Assembly: GCA_964215915.1 (NCBI GenBank)
Contig: CAXPEB010000047.1
Location: 62,001 to 126,000 of the forward strand
Origin: UBA8524 sp964215915
Lineage (GTDB): Bacteria > Bacteroidota > Bacteroidia > UBA8524
Direction of reading: 5' to 3'
DNA length: 64,000 nucleotides
The notes beneath the pieces are model-generated. The model worked only from the letters and a program-made list of their open reading frames with translations, ran no database searches and was not told the DNA's origin. Within the stretch, counting starts at the first letter, position 1; every line of letters starts with the position of its first letter. Made by a program: the position numbers and the translations under genes. This document shows, piece by piece, positions 46,955 to 54,197 of the stretch.

Positions 46955-47995
46955 ATGTTCGAAGACGTCCAAAGAAAAGAAATTCAGGAGCTTGGAGAAT
47001 TCGGTTTATTGAAAAATTTGACCGAATCTTTACAATACACACAACCGGGAACCATTTGCGGGGTAGGCGACGACGCCGCTGTGCTGGGAGAAGGAGAGAT
47101 TAAAACCCTGGTCAGTACGGATATGCTGATCGAGGGTGTCCACTTCGATCTCAGCTTCCATCCGCTCAAACACCTGGGTTACAAAGCTGTGGCCGTAAAT
47201 ATTTCCGACATAGCGGCTATGAATGGAACAGCCACCCATATCCTGGTAAGCATGGCGTTAAGCAGCCGCTTTTCGCTGCAAGCGGTACAAGAACTGTATG
47301 AGGGCATTCGGCTTGCCTGCCGGCATTACGGGGTGGACCTTGTTGGCGGAGATACTTCCAGCAGCCGCAGCGGACTGGTTCTATCTGTTACGGCAATCGG
47401 GCAGGCTCGCGAGGAGGACATTGTTTACCGCAAGGGTGCCAGTGTGGACGAGCTGCTTTGTGTAAGTGGAGACCTGGGAGCTGCCTATATGGGACTGCAA
47501 TTGCTGGAGCGTGAAAAGCAGGTATTCCTGGCAAATCCGGAGATGCAGCCCGACCTGGAAGGGCATGACTACATTCTACAGCGCCAGCTAAAGCCCGAAG
47601 CACGTATCGATATCATAAAAAAACTGAAAGAGGCAGGCATTCGACCTACCTCCATGATTGATGTCTCCGACGGACTGGCCTCGGAAATCTTCCACCTGTG
47701 TGAACACTCCAAGACAGGGATGGCCGTGTATGAAAACAAGCTTCCCATCGATCCGTTGACCGTGAGCACTGCGGAAAAATTCAATATGGAGCCGCTTACC
47801 TGTGCCCTCAACGGAGGGGAAGATTATGAGTTATTGTTTACCATCAAACAAAACGATTTTGAAAAGATCAGGGAGATTCCCGAGGTTTCAGTAATCGGCC
47901 ATGTAACGCCCGCCTCCGCCGGGAAAGTAGTGGTGACAGCCAACGACAACCAGTTTGAGCTAAAAGCCCAGGGCTGGCAGCATTTTGAAGAATAG
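46955..47995 (+). CDS. thiL: Thiamine-monophosphate kinase
   Basis: The 346-residue enzyme phosphorylates thiamine monophosphate to thiamine diphosphate using ATP. Family motifs are ELGEFGLLKNLTE, GVGDDAAVLG (substrate/metal loop), STDMLIEGVHFDLSFHPLKH, NISDIAAMNGTATHILVS, VGGDTSSSRSG and MIDVSDGLASEIFHLCEHS. The start at 46955 gives MFEDVQRKEIQELGEFGLL, the usual N-terminus in this phylum; the frame is open to 46898. No TPP riboswitch is seen in the short upstream region. Its product is the cofactor of the E1 component encoded at 39017. Confidence 0.95.
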   Translation: MFEDVQRKEIQELGEFGLLKNLTESLQYTQPGTICGVGDDAAVLGEGEIKTLVSTDMLIEGVHFDLSFHPLKHLGYKAVAVNISDIAAMNGTATHILVSMALSSRFSLQAVQELYEGIRLACRHYGVDLVGGDTSSSRSGLVLSVTAIGQAREEDIVYRKGASVDELLCVSGDLGAAYMGLQLLEREKQVFLANPEMQPDLEGHDYILQRQLKPEARIDIIKKLKEAGIRPTSMIDVSDGLASEIFHLCEHSKTGMAVYENKLPIDPLTVSTAEKFNMEPLTCALNGGEDYELLFTIKQNDFEKIREIPEVSVIGHVTPASAGKVVVTANDNQFELKAQGWQHFEE

Positions 47996-48039
47996 GCGGG
48001 AATAGTACCCGAAATACCTGTAGGTTTGGACGGTGCCCC

Positions 48040-48405
48040 TTATTCCATGTCCCAGGCGTCGTACAGCAGGTTGATGTAGCGGTTCTCTTCGGGTTTCATT
48101 TCATTATCCGCCATAACCACCTTCATCGCAAAATCAAGCACCTTATTACGGTCTTCCTTGCTGCTAATGGTATAAAAACGACCGGCCACCTCGCTGAAAT
48201 GGTTTTCCATCTCTTCCACGGGAAGGGCTTTCATAAAAGCCTGTTCTTTGATCAGATCGATCTTCCCGGAAAAAGCGGTTTCAATGAATTCACGGATGAC
48301 ACTCAGTTCTTCTTGTGAACTTCCTCCATCAGACAATGACAGGATTACCAGAAGGTGGAAGCCTGATTCAGTCCGGTTCATGGAAGAGATGAATTGTGTT
48401 GCCAT
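48040..48405 (-). CDS. TerB-like protein
   Basis: The 121-residue all-helical protein carries a TerB/DjlA-like pattern: FHLLVILSLSDGGSSQEEL, FMKALPVEEMENHF and VLDFAMKVVMADNEMKPEE, with acidic positions typical of TerB. TerB domains act in metal or membrane-stress contexts, but here no ter genes are near and the role is unknown. It converges on thiL (45-bp gap). A TATATTTG element lies 7 nt before the ATG. Confidence 0.8.
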   Translation of the reverse strand: MATQFISSMNRTESGFHLLVILSLSDGGSSQEELSVIREFIETAFSGKIDLIKEQAFMKALPVEEMENHFSEVAGRFYTISSKEDRNKVLDFAMKVVMADNEMKPEENRYINLLYDAWDME

Positions 48406-48412
48406 ACGTGGT

Positions 48413-48420
48413 CAAATATA
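48413..48420 (-). promoter_or_regulatory. Bacteroidota -7 element (TATATTTG)
   Basis: TATATTTG on the minus strand is 7 nt before ATG 48405, a further example of an element almost touching the start codon. Confidence 0.55.
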
Positions 48421-48443
48421 ACGCTATTTGCAGACAGCGCAAG

Positions 48444-49478
48444 TCAGACAGGCAGTTGCCAGCCATCCAAACCGTCGGAATACAACCAACCGTTCCGGAT
48501 ATTGAGCGGGGAAGGAAAGTTGTTTGTGTACAACTGTCCGGTTCCCAGACCTTGCGGCAAAGGGTTCTTTTTGGATGCGGTATACTGGGCGATTGCCGCC
48601 AGGCCCAGGTTCGACTCCAGGGCAGAGGTAATCCACCAGCCCGCATCCTGACGGGTAGCCAGGTCAATCCAGGCATCGCTAACCCGGAAACCACCCAGTA
48701 AGCCCGGTTTGAGAATGAGGTATTGCGGGTGGATCACCTGCAACAGGCCGGCTCCTTCTGCCCAGGGATCAATACCCAGCAGCTCTTCATCCAGGGCCAC
48801 GGGTAACGGTGTTTCCCGGCAAAGCCGCGCCATGGCGTCAGGGTTTCCCTGACGGATGGGTTGTTCGATGCTGTGCAGTTCAAAGCGGCTAAGATCCCGC
48901 AAAGCTGCTGCGGCATCATCGGGATGAAAGGCACCGTTGGCGTCTACCCGCAATTCAATACGGAAAGCAGAATAGCGTTCCCGGATGCTTTCGAGCATGC
49001 GGCATTCCTCGTCAAAATCCAGCGCTCCGATCTTCAGTTTGATACAGGTAAAACCCTGAGCTACTTTTTGCTCTACCTGCTTCAGCATGTCTTCCCGGGA
49101 AGCCATCCAGATGAGGCCGTTGATGGGAATTCCGGATTCTCCCCGGCTGAAAGGGCCGTTAAACCAGGTAAACGGATTGTCGTGTTTCAATTGAAGCAGC
49201 GCCGATTCCAAGCCGAAACGGATAGAGGGCCAGTCTTTCAGTTCCGGTTCCGAAGGGTTAAGTCCACCGTTCAGCTGATCGATCAACTCGGTCAGATAAG
49301 TATGGAAATTATCCCTGTCATCCATACTCAAACCCGGAAAAGGGCTTATTTCCCCATATCCGGTCTTTTCGCCCGACACGACTTTCAATACAAAACCCTT
49401 CTTATGATTCAGCGTGTTGCGCGACGTCTTTGCCGGCACTTTAAATTCAAGTTCAAACGGATGGAGTTGAAAGATCAT
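48444..49478 (-). CDS. menC: o-Succinylbenzoate synthase
   Basis: The 344-residue enolase-superfamily enzyme dehydrates SHCHC to o-succinylbenzoate in menaquinone synthesis. The catalytic Lys lies in CIKLKIG (Lys147, Lys149); the metal ligands are Asp179 (RVDANGAF), Glu205 (SIEQPI) and Asp230 (ALDEELL); Lys257 is in LILKPGLLGG. ATG 49478 is taken as start; a TTG at 49484 overlaps menA's stop. It follows menA by 2 nt, consistent with one operon. Confidence 0.93.
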   Translation of the reverse strand: MIFQLHPFELEFKVPAKTSRNTLNHKKGFVLKVVSGEKTGYGEISPFPGLSMDDRDNFHTYLTELIDQLNGGLNPSEPELKDWPSIRFGLESALLQLKHDNPFTWFNGPFSRGESGIPINGLIWMASREDMLKQVEQKVAQGFTCIKLKIGALDFDEECRMLESIRERYSAFRIELRVDANGAFHPDDAAAALRDLSRFELHSIEQPIRQGNPDAMARLCRETPLPVALDEELLGIDPWAEGAGLLQVIHPQYLILKPGLLGGFRVSDAWIDLATRQDAGWWITSALESNLGLAAIAQYTASKKNPLPQGLGTGQLYTNNFPSPLNIRNGWLYSDGLDGWQLPV

Positions 49479-49480
49479 CG

Positions 49481-50419
49481 TCAATTGAGTACCGCATTCA
49501 AAACCAATACGAAGATCAATACCTGGAAGAAGGTGCTGAGCGACAGTCCTTTGAGAAAGGGGTTATAACCTGCAGGGTTCTCTTTGACCCTCAATACTTT
49601 CACGGTGTTGATCACCACTGGGACAAAACCGAGTAAGGCCAGGTAACGCAGGTTTTCCGATGGGGCATCGTAACAGAAAGTCTCCATCAGAAACAGGTAA
49701 AACGACTGGCATAGCAGGGCTGCCAGAATCAGCAGAAAGTGGTAGATCCTTGCCCGGTTGGCGCCAAGTAACACCACGAGTGTTCTTTTATTGGAGTTAC
49801 GGTCGTTTTCAATATCCCGCATATTGTTGATGTTCAACACGCCGGCAGAAAGGAACCCGTAGCTCAGTGCCGGAAACAGAATTACCTCGTCGAGCTTGCC
49901 CAGGTAGAGGTAGGATACGCCCCAGACAGAGACCAGACCGAAAAAGATCACCACGAAGATGTCTCCGAGGCCGGCGTAACCGTATGGCCTTTTGCCCACG
50001 GTATACCTTACCGCCGCCCAGATGGCTGCCAGGCCTACGCCGAGCATAACCATGGCCTGAAGGAACTGCTCCTGTCCGAATGCCAGAAGCAGCAAGACAA
50101 TGCCAGAGACAAGCGTAAGCAAGGTGCAAATGATCAGGGCCTTTTTCATCTCTGCCCGGCTGATCTGTCCGCTTTGAAGGGCTCGTAATGGGCCGATCCG
50201 TTTTTCGTTATCGGTCCCTTTGATAAAATCCCCGTAATCATTGGCCAGGTTGGAAAGGATCTGCAACCCGAAAGCCGTCAGCAGCGCCAGTCCGAAAAGC
50301 TCCCAGCGAAACCCGATACGCACTTCGGGCAGGAAACTTCCCAGGATAATGCCTCCCGCAGCAAGGGGCAGGGTTTTGAGGCGAAGCGCTCCGATCCAGG
50401 CTTTTCTTTTGTTTGTCAT
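49481..50419 (-). CDS. menA: 1,4-dihydroxy-2-naphthoate polyprenyltransferase
   Basis: The 312-residue membrane enzyme joins a polyprenyl tail to DHNA, producing demethylmenaquinone. UbiA-family aspartate motifs are NLANDYGDFIKGTDNEKR (Asp61, Asp64) and NINNMRDIENDRNSNKRT, both on the cytoplasmic side. About eight or nine hydrophobic segments follow the family pattern. Its ATG overlaps the TGA of the SDR gene (ATGA). With menC it forms part of the menaquinone pathway; the other men genes are not in the window. Confidence 0.95.
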   Translation of the reverse strand: MTNKRKAWIGALRLKTLPLAAGGIILGSFLPEVRIGFRWELFGLALLTAFGLQILSNLANDYGDFIKGTDNEKRIGPLRALQSGQISRAEMKKALIICTLLTLVSGIVLLLLAFGQEQFLQAMVMLGVGLAAIWAAVRYTVGKRPYGYAGLGDIFVVIFFGLVSVWGVSYLYLGKLDEVILFPALSYGFLSAGVLNINNMRDIENDRNSNKRTLVVLLGANRARIYHFLLILAALLCQSFYLFLMETFCYDAPSENLRYLALLGFVPVVINTVKVLRVKENPAGYNPFLKGLSLSTFFQVLIFVLVLNAVLN

Positions 50420-51201
50420 AAGGATCCGGTTCTTCCGCCATCTACCGCGAGGCTGATCCCCGTAATATAGGCCGCCTGAGGAGAAGCCAGAAAAACGGCA
50501 GCATTGGCCACCTCTTCCGGGGTCCCGAAACGCTGCATGGGGATTTCCGCCAGCATACCTGCTTCCACATCTGCCTTACTATGGCCGGTTTTGGCCGATT
50601 TGTTCTCAATGATGGATGATAAGCGTCCTGTGCCGGTAGCTCCGGGCAACACATTATTCACGGTGATGCCGTCTTTGGCTACCTCATTGCTCAGGGTTTT
50701 GGACCAGGAAGCTACTGCCCCGCGAATGGTATTGGAAACCCCAAGTCCTTTCAGGGGAATCTTTACAGAGGTACTGATGATATTGATGATACGGCCATAA
50801 CCTTCCGAACGCATTCCGGGCAATACGAGCTGGCTGAGGTTGTGGTTATTGATGAGATGGTTATGGAACGCCGATTCGAAGGCTTCCACGGTGGCCGTCT
50901 CCACCGGACCTGCAGGAGGTCCGCCGGTATTATTGACCAGGATATGATAGGGGTTACGGAGCAACGCATCCTCCACGGTTCTTTTCACTGCTTCGTTGTC
51001 ATTGAAATCCGCAACCAGGATGCTATGCTGTTGCCCGGCACGGTTGGGTAATTCGCCGAACACGTTCCCGAGTTTTTCGGCATTGCGGGCGAAGAGCGTT
51101 ACATGGGCACCAGCCGCAGCAAGTCCTATGGCAATGGCTTTTCCTATCCCGTCGGAGCTGCCGCATACCAGAGCATGTTTTCCATTGAGGTCAATCTGCA
51201 T
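50416..51201 (-). CDS. SDR-family protein with altered catalytic motif
   Basis: The 261-residue Rossmann protein has the NAD(P) glycine motif CGSSDGIGKAIA (residues ~13-24), VNNTGGPPAG, and VNNVLPGATG. The usual YxxxK is replaced: the position of YSASK holds SNTIR (Ser156, Arg160), 13 residues after Ser143. This subfamily of SDRs lacks the Tyr and Lys of classic reductases, so ordinary activity is doubtful. It heads the operon with menA and menC (ATGA overlap). Whether it works in menaquinone synthesis is unknown. Confidence 0.88.
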   Translation of the reverse strand: MQIDLNGKHALVCGSSDGIGKAIAIGLAAAGAHVTLFARNAEKLGNVFGELPNRAGQQHSILVADFNDNEAVKRTVEDALLRNPYHILVNNTGGPPAGPVETATVEAFESAFHNHLINNHNLSQLVLPGMRSEGYGRIINIISTSVKIPLKGLGVSNTIRGAVASWSKTLSNEVAKDGITVNNVLPGATGTGRLSSIIENKSAKTGHSKADVEAGMLAEIPMQRFGTPEEVANAAVFLASPQAAYITGISLAVDGGRTGSL

Positions 51202-51308
51202 GCCTGCAAAAATGCGGATTTTCTGTCAGAGAATTACCGGAAAGCCAAACGATGCGATTGGGGATTAGCTGTTTGCTATTGGCAAAAAAGGGCTAACCAC
51301 CATGTTCC

Positions 51309-51376
51309 GAATTCGTTTCCCGTAGAATGAGCGGAGATGCCGGAGCGTTCGCTGGCAAAACCGTTTCTTCCGAACT
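51309..51376 (+). repeat. Degenerate copy A of a cgcagag-type module
   Basis: gaattcgtttcccgtagaat and cgtttcttccgaactgcc here resemble gaatttgtttcccgcagaat and cgcttcttccgaacc at 51794-51862. It opens the island; copy B sits inside it. Confidence 0.7.
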
Positions 51377-51480
51377 GCCAAAACCCAATACCTAATACCA
51401 AGAACCACCATAAATCCTCACCCTGTCACCCTTCGACAGGCTGACAGGAGATAAACGGCTAAAATCAAATTCCTCAAAGA

Positions 51481-51510
51481 TCCTCCCCCCGTCCCCTCCA
51501 GAGGGGGGGC
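51481..51510 (-). repeat. C/G-rich palindromic unit
   Basis: tcctcccccc, gtcccctcca, gaggggggg: same family as 38571-38600 and orientation equal to it. Confidence 0.85.
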
Positions 51511-51690
51511 TTGTCTGCCCTATGCCTTCGAAATGTTCCGGCAGGCAGGTTTATACTGACAGGAAGGTCTAAGGCAAAACGGCCAAAACCCAATACCTAA
51601 TACCAAGAACCACCATAAATCCTCACCCTGTCACCTTCGACAGGCTCAGGCTGACAGGAGATAAACGGCTAAAATCTAATACCTCAAAGA

Positions 51691-51720
51691 TCCTCCCCCC
51701 TCCCCCTCCAGAGGGGGAGG
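51691..51720 (-). repeat. C/G-rich palindromic unit
   Basis: tcctcccccc, tccccctcca, gagggggagg; followed by the cttgtccgccctatgccttc segment, as at 51510 and 52054. Confidence 0.85.
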
Positions 51721-51793
51721 CTTGTCCGCCCTATGCCTTCGAAATGTTCCGGTAGGCAGGCCTCCAACTTTGACAAGCCAATGTCCAAGAGCT

Positions 51794-51930
51794 GAATTTG
51801 TTTCCCGCAGAATACGCAGAGAGACGCCAGCGTTTGCCCGGAGCTCGCTTCTTCCGAACCAACTTCCGCGAGGTCTGCGAAGCTCTCTTTGCGCTGAACA
51901 CGCAGAGCCGCAGTTGGAGAAAAAAGAGGG
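51794..51930 (+). repeat. Copy B of the cgcagag-type module
   Basis: Contains gaatttgtttcccgcagaat, aatacgcagagagacgccag and, at 51868 and 51952, gcgaggtctgcg. It resembles widespread intergenic modules with repeated CGCAGAG/CTCTGCG words. It interrupts the regular 205-bp unit. Confidence 0.65.
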
Positions 51931-52023
51931 AGGCTAACCAAAACTTGATTCTGCGAGGTCTGCGGGCAATATTTCGTCCTGAGCAGCCAAAACCCAATAC
52001 CTAATACCGAGAACCACCATAAA

Positions 52024-52053
52024 TCCTCCCCCCGCCCCCTCCAGAGGGGGAGG
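52024..52053 (-). repeat. C/G-rich palindromic unit
   Basis: tcctcccccc, gccccctcca, gagggggagg; differs from the DUF559-gene copy at one central base. Confidence 0.85.
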
Positions 52054-52347
52054 CTTGTCTGTCGCATGCCTTCGAAATGTTCCGGCAGGCAGGTTTATGC
52101 TGACAGGAAGGTCTAAGGCAAAGCAGCCAAAACCCAATACCCAATACCAAGAACCACCATAAATCCTCGCCCTGTCACCCTTCGACAAGCTCAGGCTGAC
52201 AGGGCTTACGAACCCGGCATAACCAGAGACCCAGTGAGATGCAGAGCAAAATGAACCCCGTACCCAAAACCGGGAACCCTGAAAAGTCCTTAAAAACCCT
52301 TTCGGCGAACTCATGAAAGTGCGTTTATGATCCGTAGTAATCAGCGC

Positions 52348-52355
52348 TATCTTTG
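52348..52355 (+). promoter_or_regulatory. Bacteroidota -7 element (TATCTTTG)
   Basis: TATCTTTG lies only 4 nt before ATG 52360. The predicted transcription start would fall on or next to the start codon, so a leaderless mRNA is likely. Confidence 0.6.
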
Positions 52356-52359
52356 TACC

Positions 52360-52929
52360 ATGCACGACCTCGAACCGTACTACCGATGGCGCGACCTTTA
52401 CATAGCAAGCGAAGATGAATATTCCCCTTTCTTCGAGCGGGAGTACAGTGAATTCGAGTTTACACACCGTATCTACGACCATCTTATCCATCCGCAATGG
52501 GATTATTTCGGCTCAAACACCATGTACATGAAGGTACTTTTTGCCGATTATGAAGAAGGGTATGTAATTATAGAATTGATTGGCGAGTGGAACGACGCCG
52601 TTGACAACGATATCATGTTCCTGAAACGGGATATCCTGGAGCACATGATGGATTACGGCATTTACAAATTCATCTTCATCGGTGAAAATGTGCTGAACTT
52701 CCACGGGTCGGACGACAGCTATTACGAAGAATTATACCAGGAAGTAGAAGACGAGGGCTGGCTGGTCTTTGTGAATTTCCGGGAGCATGTGCTGCGTGAA
52801 TTCCGCGACATGAACCTGGATTATTACATCAATTTCGGCGGACAACTCGATGACCTGCACTGGCGGAAACTGCAGCCGCCGCAGTTATACGAACTCATAC
52901 GTACCATACTCAGCCGGAGGCTTAACTGA
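52360..52929 (+). CDS. Conserved cytoplasmic protein of unknown function
   Basis: The product is 189 residues from ATG 52360; the 52327 extension covers the -7 element. It is rich in acidic and aromatic residues (EYSPFFEREYSEFEFTHRIY, YIIELIGEWNDAVDNDIMFL), has no signal peptide and no membrane helix, and ends in a basic tail (TILSRRLN). No family is recognised. It is conserved-looking and probably leaderless. Its stop overlaps the convergent YqeY-like gene by 8 bp. Confidence 0.7.
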   Translation: MHDLEPYYRWRDLYIASEDEYSPFFEREYSEFEFTHRIYDHLIHPQWDYFGSNTMYMKVLFADYEEGYVIIELIGEWNDAVDNDIMFLKRDILEHMMDYGIYKFIFIGENVLNFHGSDDSYYEELYQEVEDEGWLVFVNFREHVLREFRDMNLDYYINFGGQLDDLHWRKLQPPQLYELIRTILSRRLN

Positions 52930-53371
52930 GCAGGCGCTTCACAATTTCGCTGATCCTTTTTCCGTCTGCCTTACCGGCAAATTTCTGAGAGGCTTTGCCC
53001 ATCACCATTCCCATTTGGGCCATGCTGTTAACCCCCAACTCTTCCATCAGAGCCTTAATCCCAACTTCCAACTCTTCATCGCTCATTTGGGCAGGCAGGT
53101 AACGTTCGATCACTTTCAGTTCAGAAACTTCCTTATCCACCAGGTCCTGGCGATTCTCTTTGGCAAACACCTCAATGGAATCGCGTCTCTGTTTGGCCAT
53201 CTTCATCAATACCTTCATCTCCTCGTCTGAGGTCACTGGAGTTCCGCTGCCCTTTTCTGCTCTGAGTAAAAGCATTTGGGCCTTAATGCCCTGCAAAGCG
53301 CGAATCTCATCCTGATCCCTGGATTTGATCGCGGTGATCAGGTCTTTGCTGATGGTATCGAAAAATGTCAT
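52922..53371 (-). CDS. GatB/YqeY domain protein
   Basis: The 149-residue all-helical protein matches YqeY: FFDTISKDLITAIKSRDQDE, ALQGIKAQMLLLRAEKG, MAKQRRDSIEVFAKENRQDL and MAQMGMVMGKASQKFAGKAD. The YqeY fold is the tail domain of GatB amidotransferases, which bind tRNA; the free-standing protein's role is not settled. It overlaps the convergent 52360 gene by 8 bp. Confidence 0.93.
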   Translation of the reverse strand: MTFFDTISKDLITAIKSRDQDEIRALQGIKAQMLLLRAEKGSGTPVTSDEEMKVLMKMAKQRRDSIEVFAKENRQDLVDKEVSELKVIERYLPAQMSDEELEVGIKALMEELGVNSMAQMGMVMGKASQKFAGKADGKRISEIVKRLLS

Positions 53372-53412
53372 GGTCTATTAAATATCGGTATGGATGAACA
53401 GCCGGCCGGCCG

Positions 53413-54168
53413 TTATAAAAAGAAATTGAAACTATCGCCGCGTAACCCAAGCCGCAGCGTTTCCAGAGGGATTACCTCGTTCGGTGCAATATTCCCGAGG
53501 CTGACATTGGCGCCATAAAGTTTAATGAACCATACCTGCTGCGATTTCTGCGGAGCCTCCCAGAGTATTTTCTCCTGGGGGATCTGGGTGAGGATCTCCT
53601 CTACAAGACCCGAACGTACTTCGCCGGTTCCCCGGAAGATCCCAACGTTTCCGCTTTCACGGGCTTCGGCGATCACCTTCCAGACCCCAGCCTGTATTTC
53701 GCTTTCCATCATCTTGATCCATTTATAAGGTGGGATGATCTTTTCGGCATCTTTGCTCCCTACTTCACTCAGTACCGTAAAATTAGCTGCGGTACGGCGT
53801 ATGTAGTCGCACTTCTCATCCTCGGAAATCTCAATGGATCCATCAGAGATCTCGGCATGGGTGATTTTGTATTTATCCAACAGTCTCAGGTAGTCTTCAA
53901 ACTGGTTACGGATAACAAATGCTTCAAACAAGGTTCCTCCGAAATACACGGGAATTCCGGCATCCTGGTACAATTTCACTTTTTCTTCCAGGCGCGGAGT
54001 CAGCATGGAGGTGCCGAAACCCAGTTTGACAATATCGGTATAGCTGCTGGCCACATCCAGGAAGGATTCCACATCGCGGAGACTCATTCCTTTATCCATA
54101 ACCATGGTCAGGCCGTATTCGCGCGGCTTGGCAGCCCGCTCGGGGAGTTTGGAAAGTTCAAAATTCAT
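53413..54168 (-). CDS. Phosphosulfolactate synthase-like protein (ComA family)
   Basis: From ATG 54168 the product is 251 residues; a TTG at 54177 lies in the -7 element. The TIM-barrel pattern of ComA is present: KPREYGLTMVMDKGMSLRDV, IVKLGFGTSML, PVYFGGTLFEAFV, AEISDGSIEISEDE, TVLSEVGSKDAEKI and GIFRGTGEVRSGLVEEI. The family joins sulfite to PEP to make phosphosulfolactate, the first step of coenzyme M synthesis in archaea. Here no other com genes are near, so the product is more likely used for another sulfonate; that is inference. Coupled genes are not evident. Confidence 0.9.
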   Translation of the reverse strand: MNFELSKLPERAAKPREYGLTMVMDKGMSLRDVESFLDVASSYTDIVKLGFGTSMLTPRLEEKVKLYQDAGIPVYFGGTLFEAFVIRNQFEDYLRLLDKYKITHAEISDGSIEISEDEKCDYIRRTAANFTVLSEVGSKDAEKIIPPYKWIKMMESEIQAGVWKVIAEARESGNVGIFRGTGEVRSGLVEEILTQIPQEKILWEAPQKSQQVWFIKLYGANVSLGNIAPNEVIPLETLRLGLRGDSFNFFL

Positions 54169-54174
54169 GATGGG

Positions 54175-54182
54175 CAAAGGTA
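54175..54182 (-). promoter_or_regulatory. Bacteroidota -7 element (TACCTTTG)
   Basis: TACCTTTG on the minus strand lies 6 nt before ATG 54168, which suggests a nearly leaderless message and rules against the TTG at 54177. Confidence 0.6.
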
Positions 54183-54197
54183 TATTTTTAGACGAAA

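Larger units (their letters stand above)
51309..52240. repeat. Gene-free mosaic repeat island
   Basis: The ~1.15 kb between 51202 and 52359 holds no convincing gene. It contains: the CCAAAACCCAATACC box at 51378, 51583, 51987 and 52127; a C/G-rich palindrome at 51481, 51691 and 52024; an inverted repeat CCTGTCA...TGACAGG at ~51423, 51627 and 52171; and a segment cttgtctgccctatgccttc with tccggcaggcagg after each palindrome. Box spacing is 205 bp for the first pair and 140 bp for the last. Open frames here are repeat-derived and rejected as genes. Confidence 0.9.

Noticed and set aside
51684..52497. Open frames in the second repeat island
   Set aside because: They are made of repeat units (IGFWLL, SLPLWRGRGEDL words) translated in several frames, not conserved proteins.
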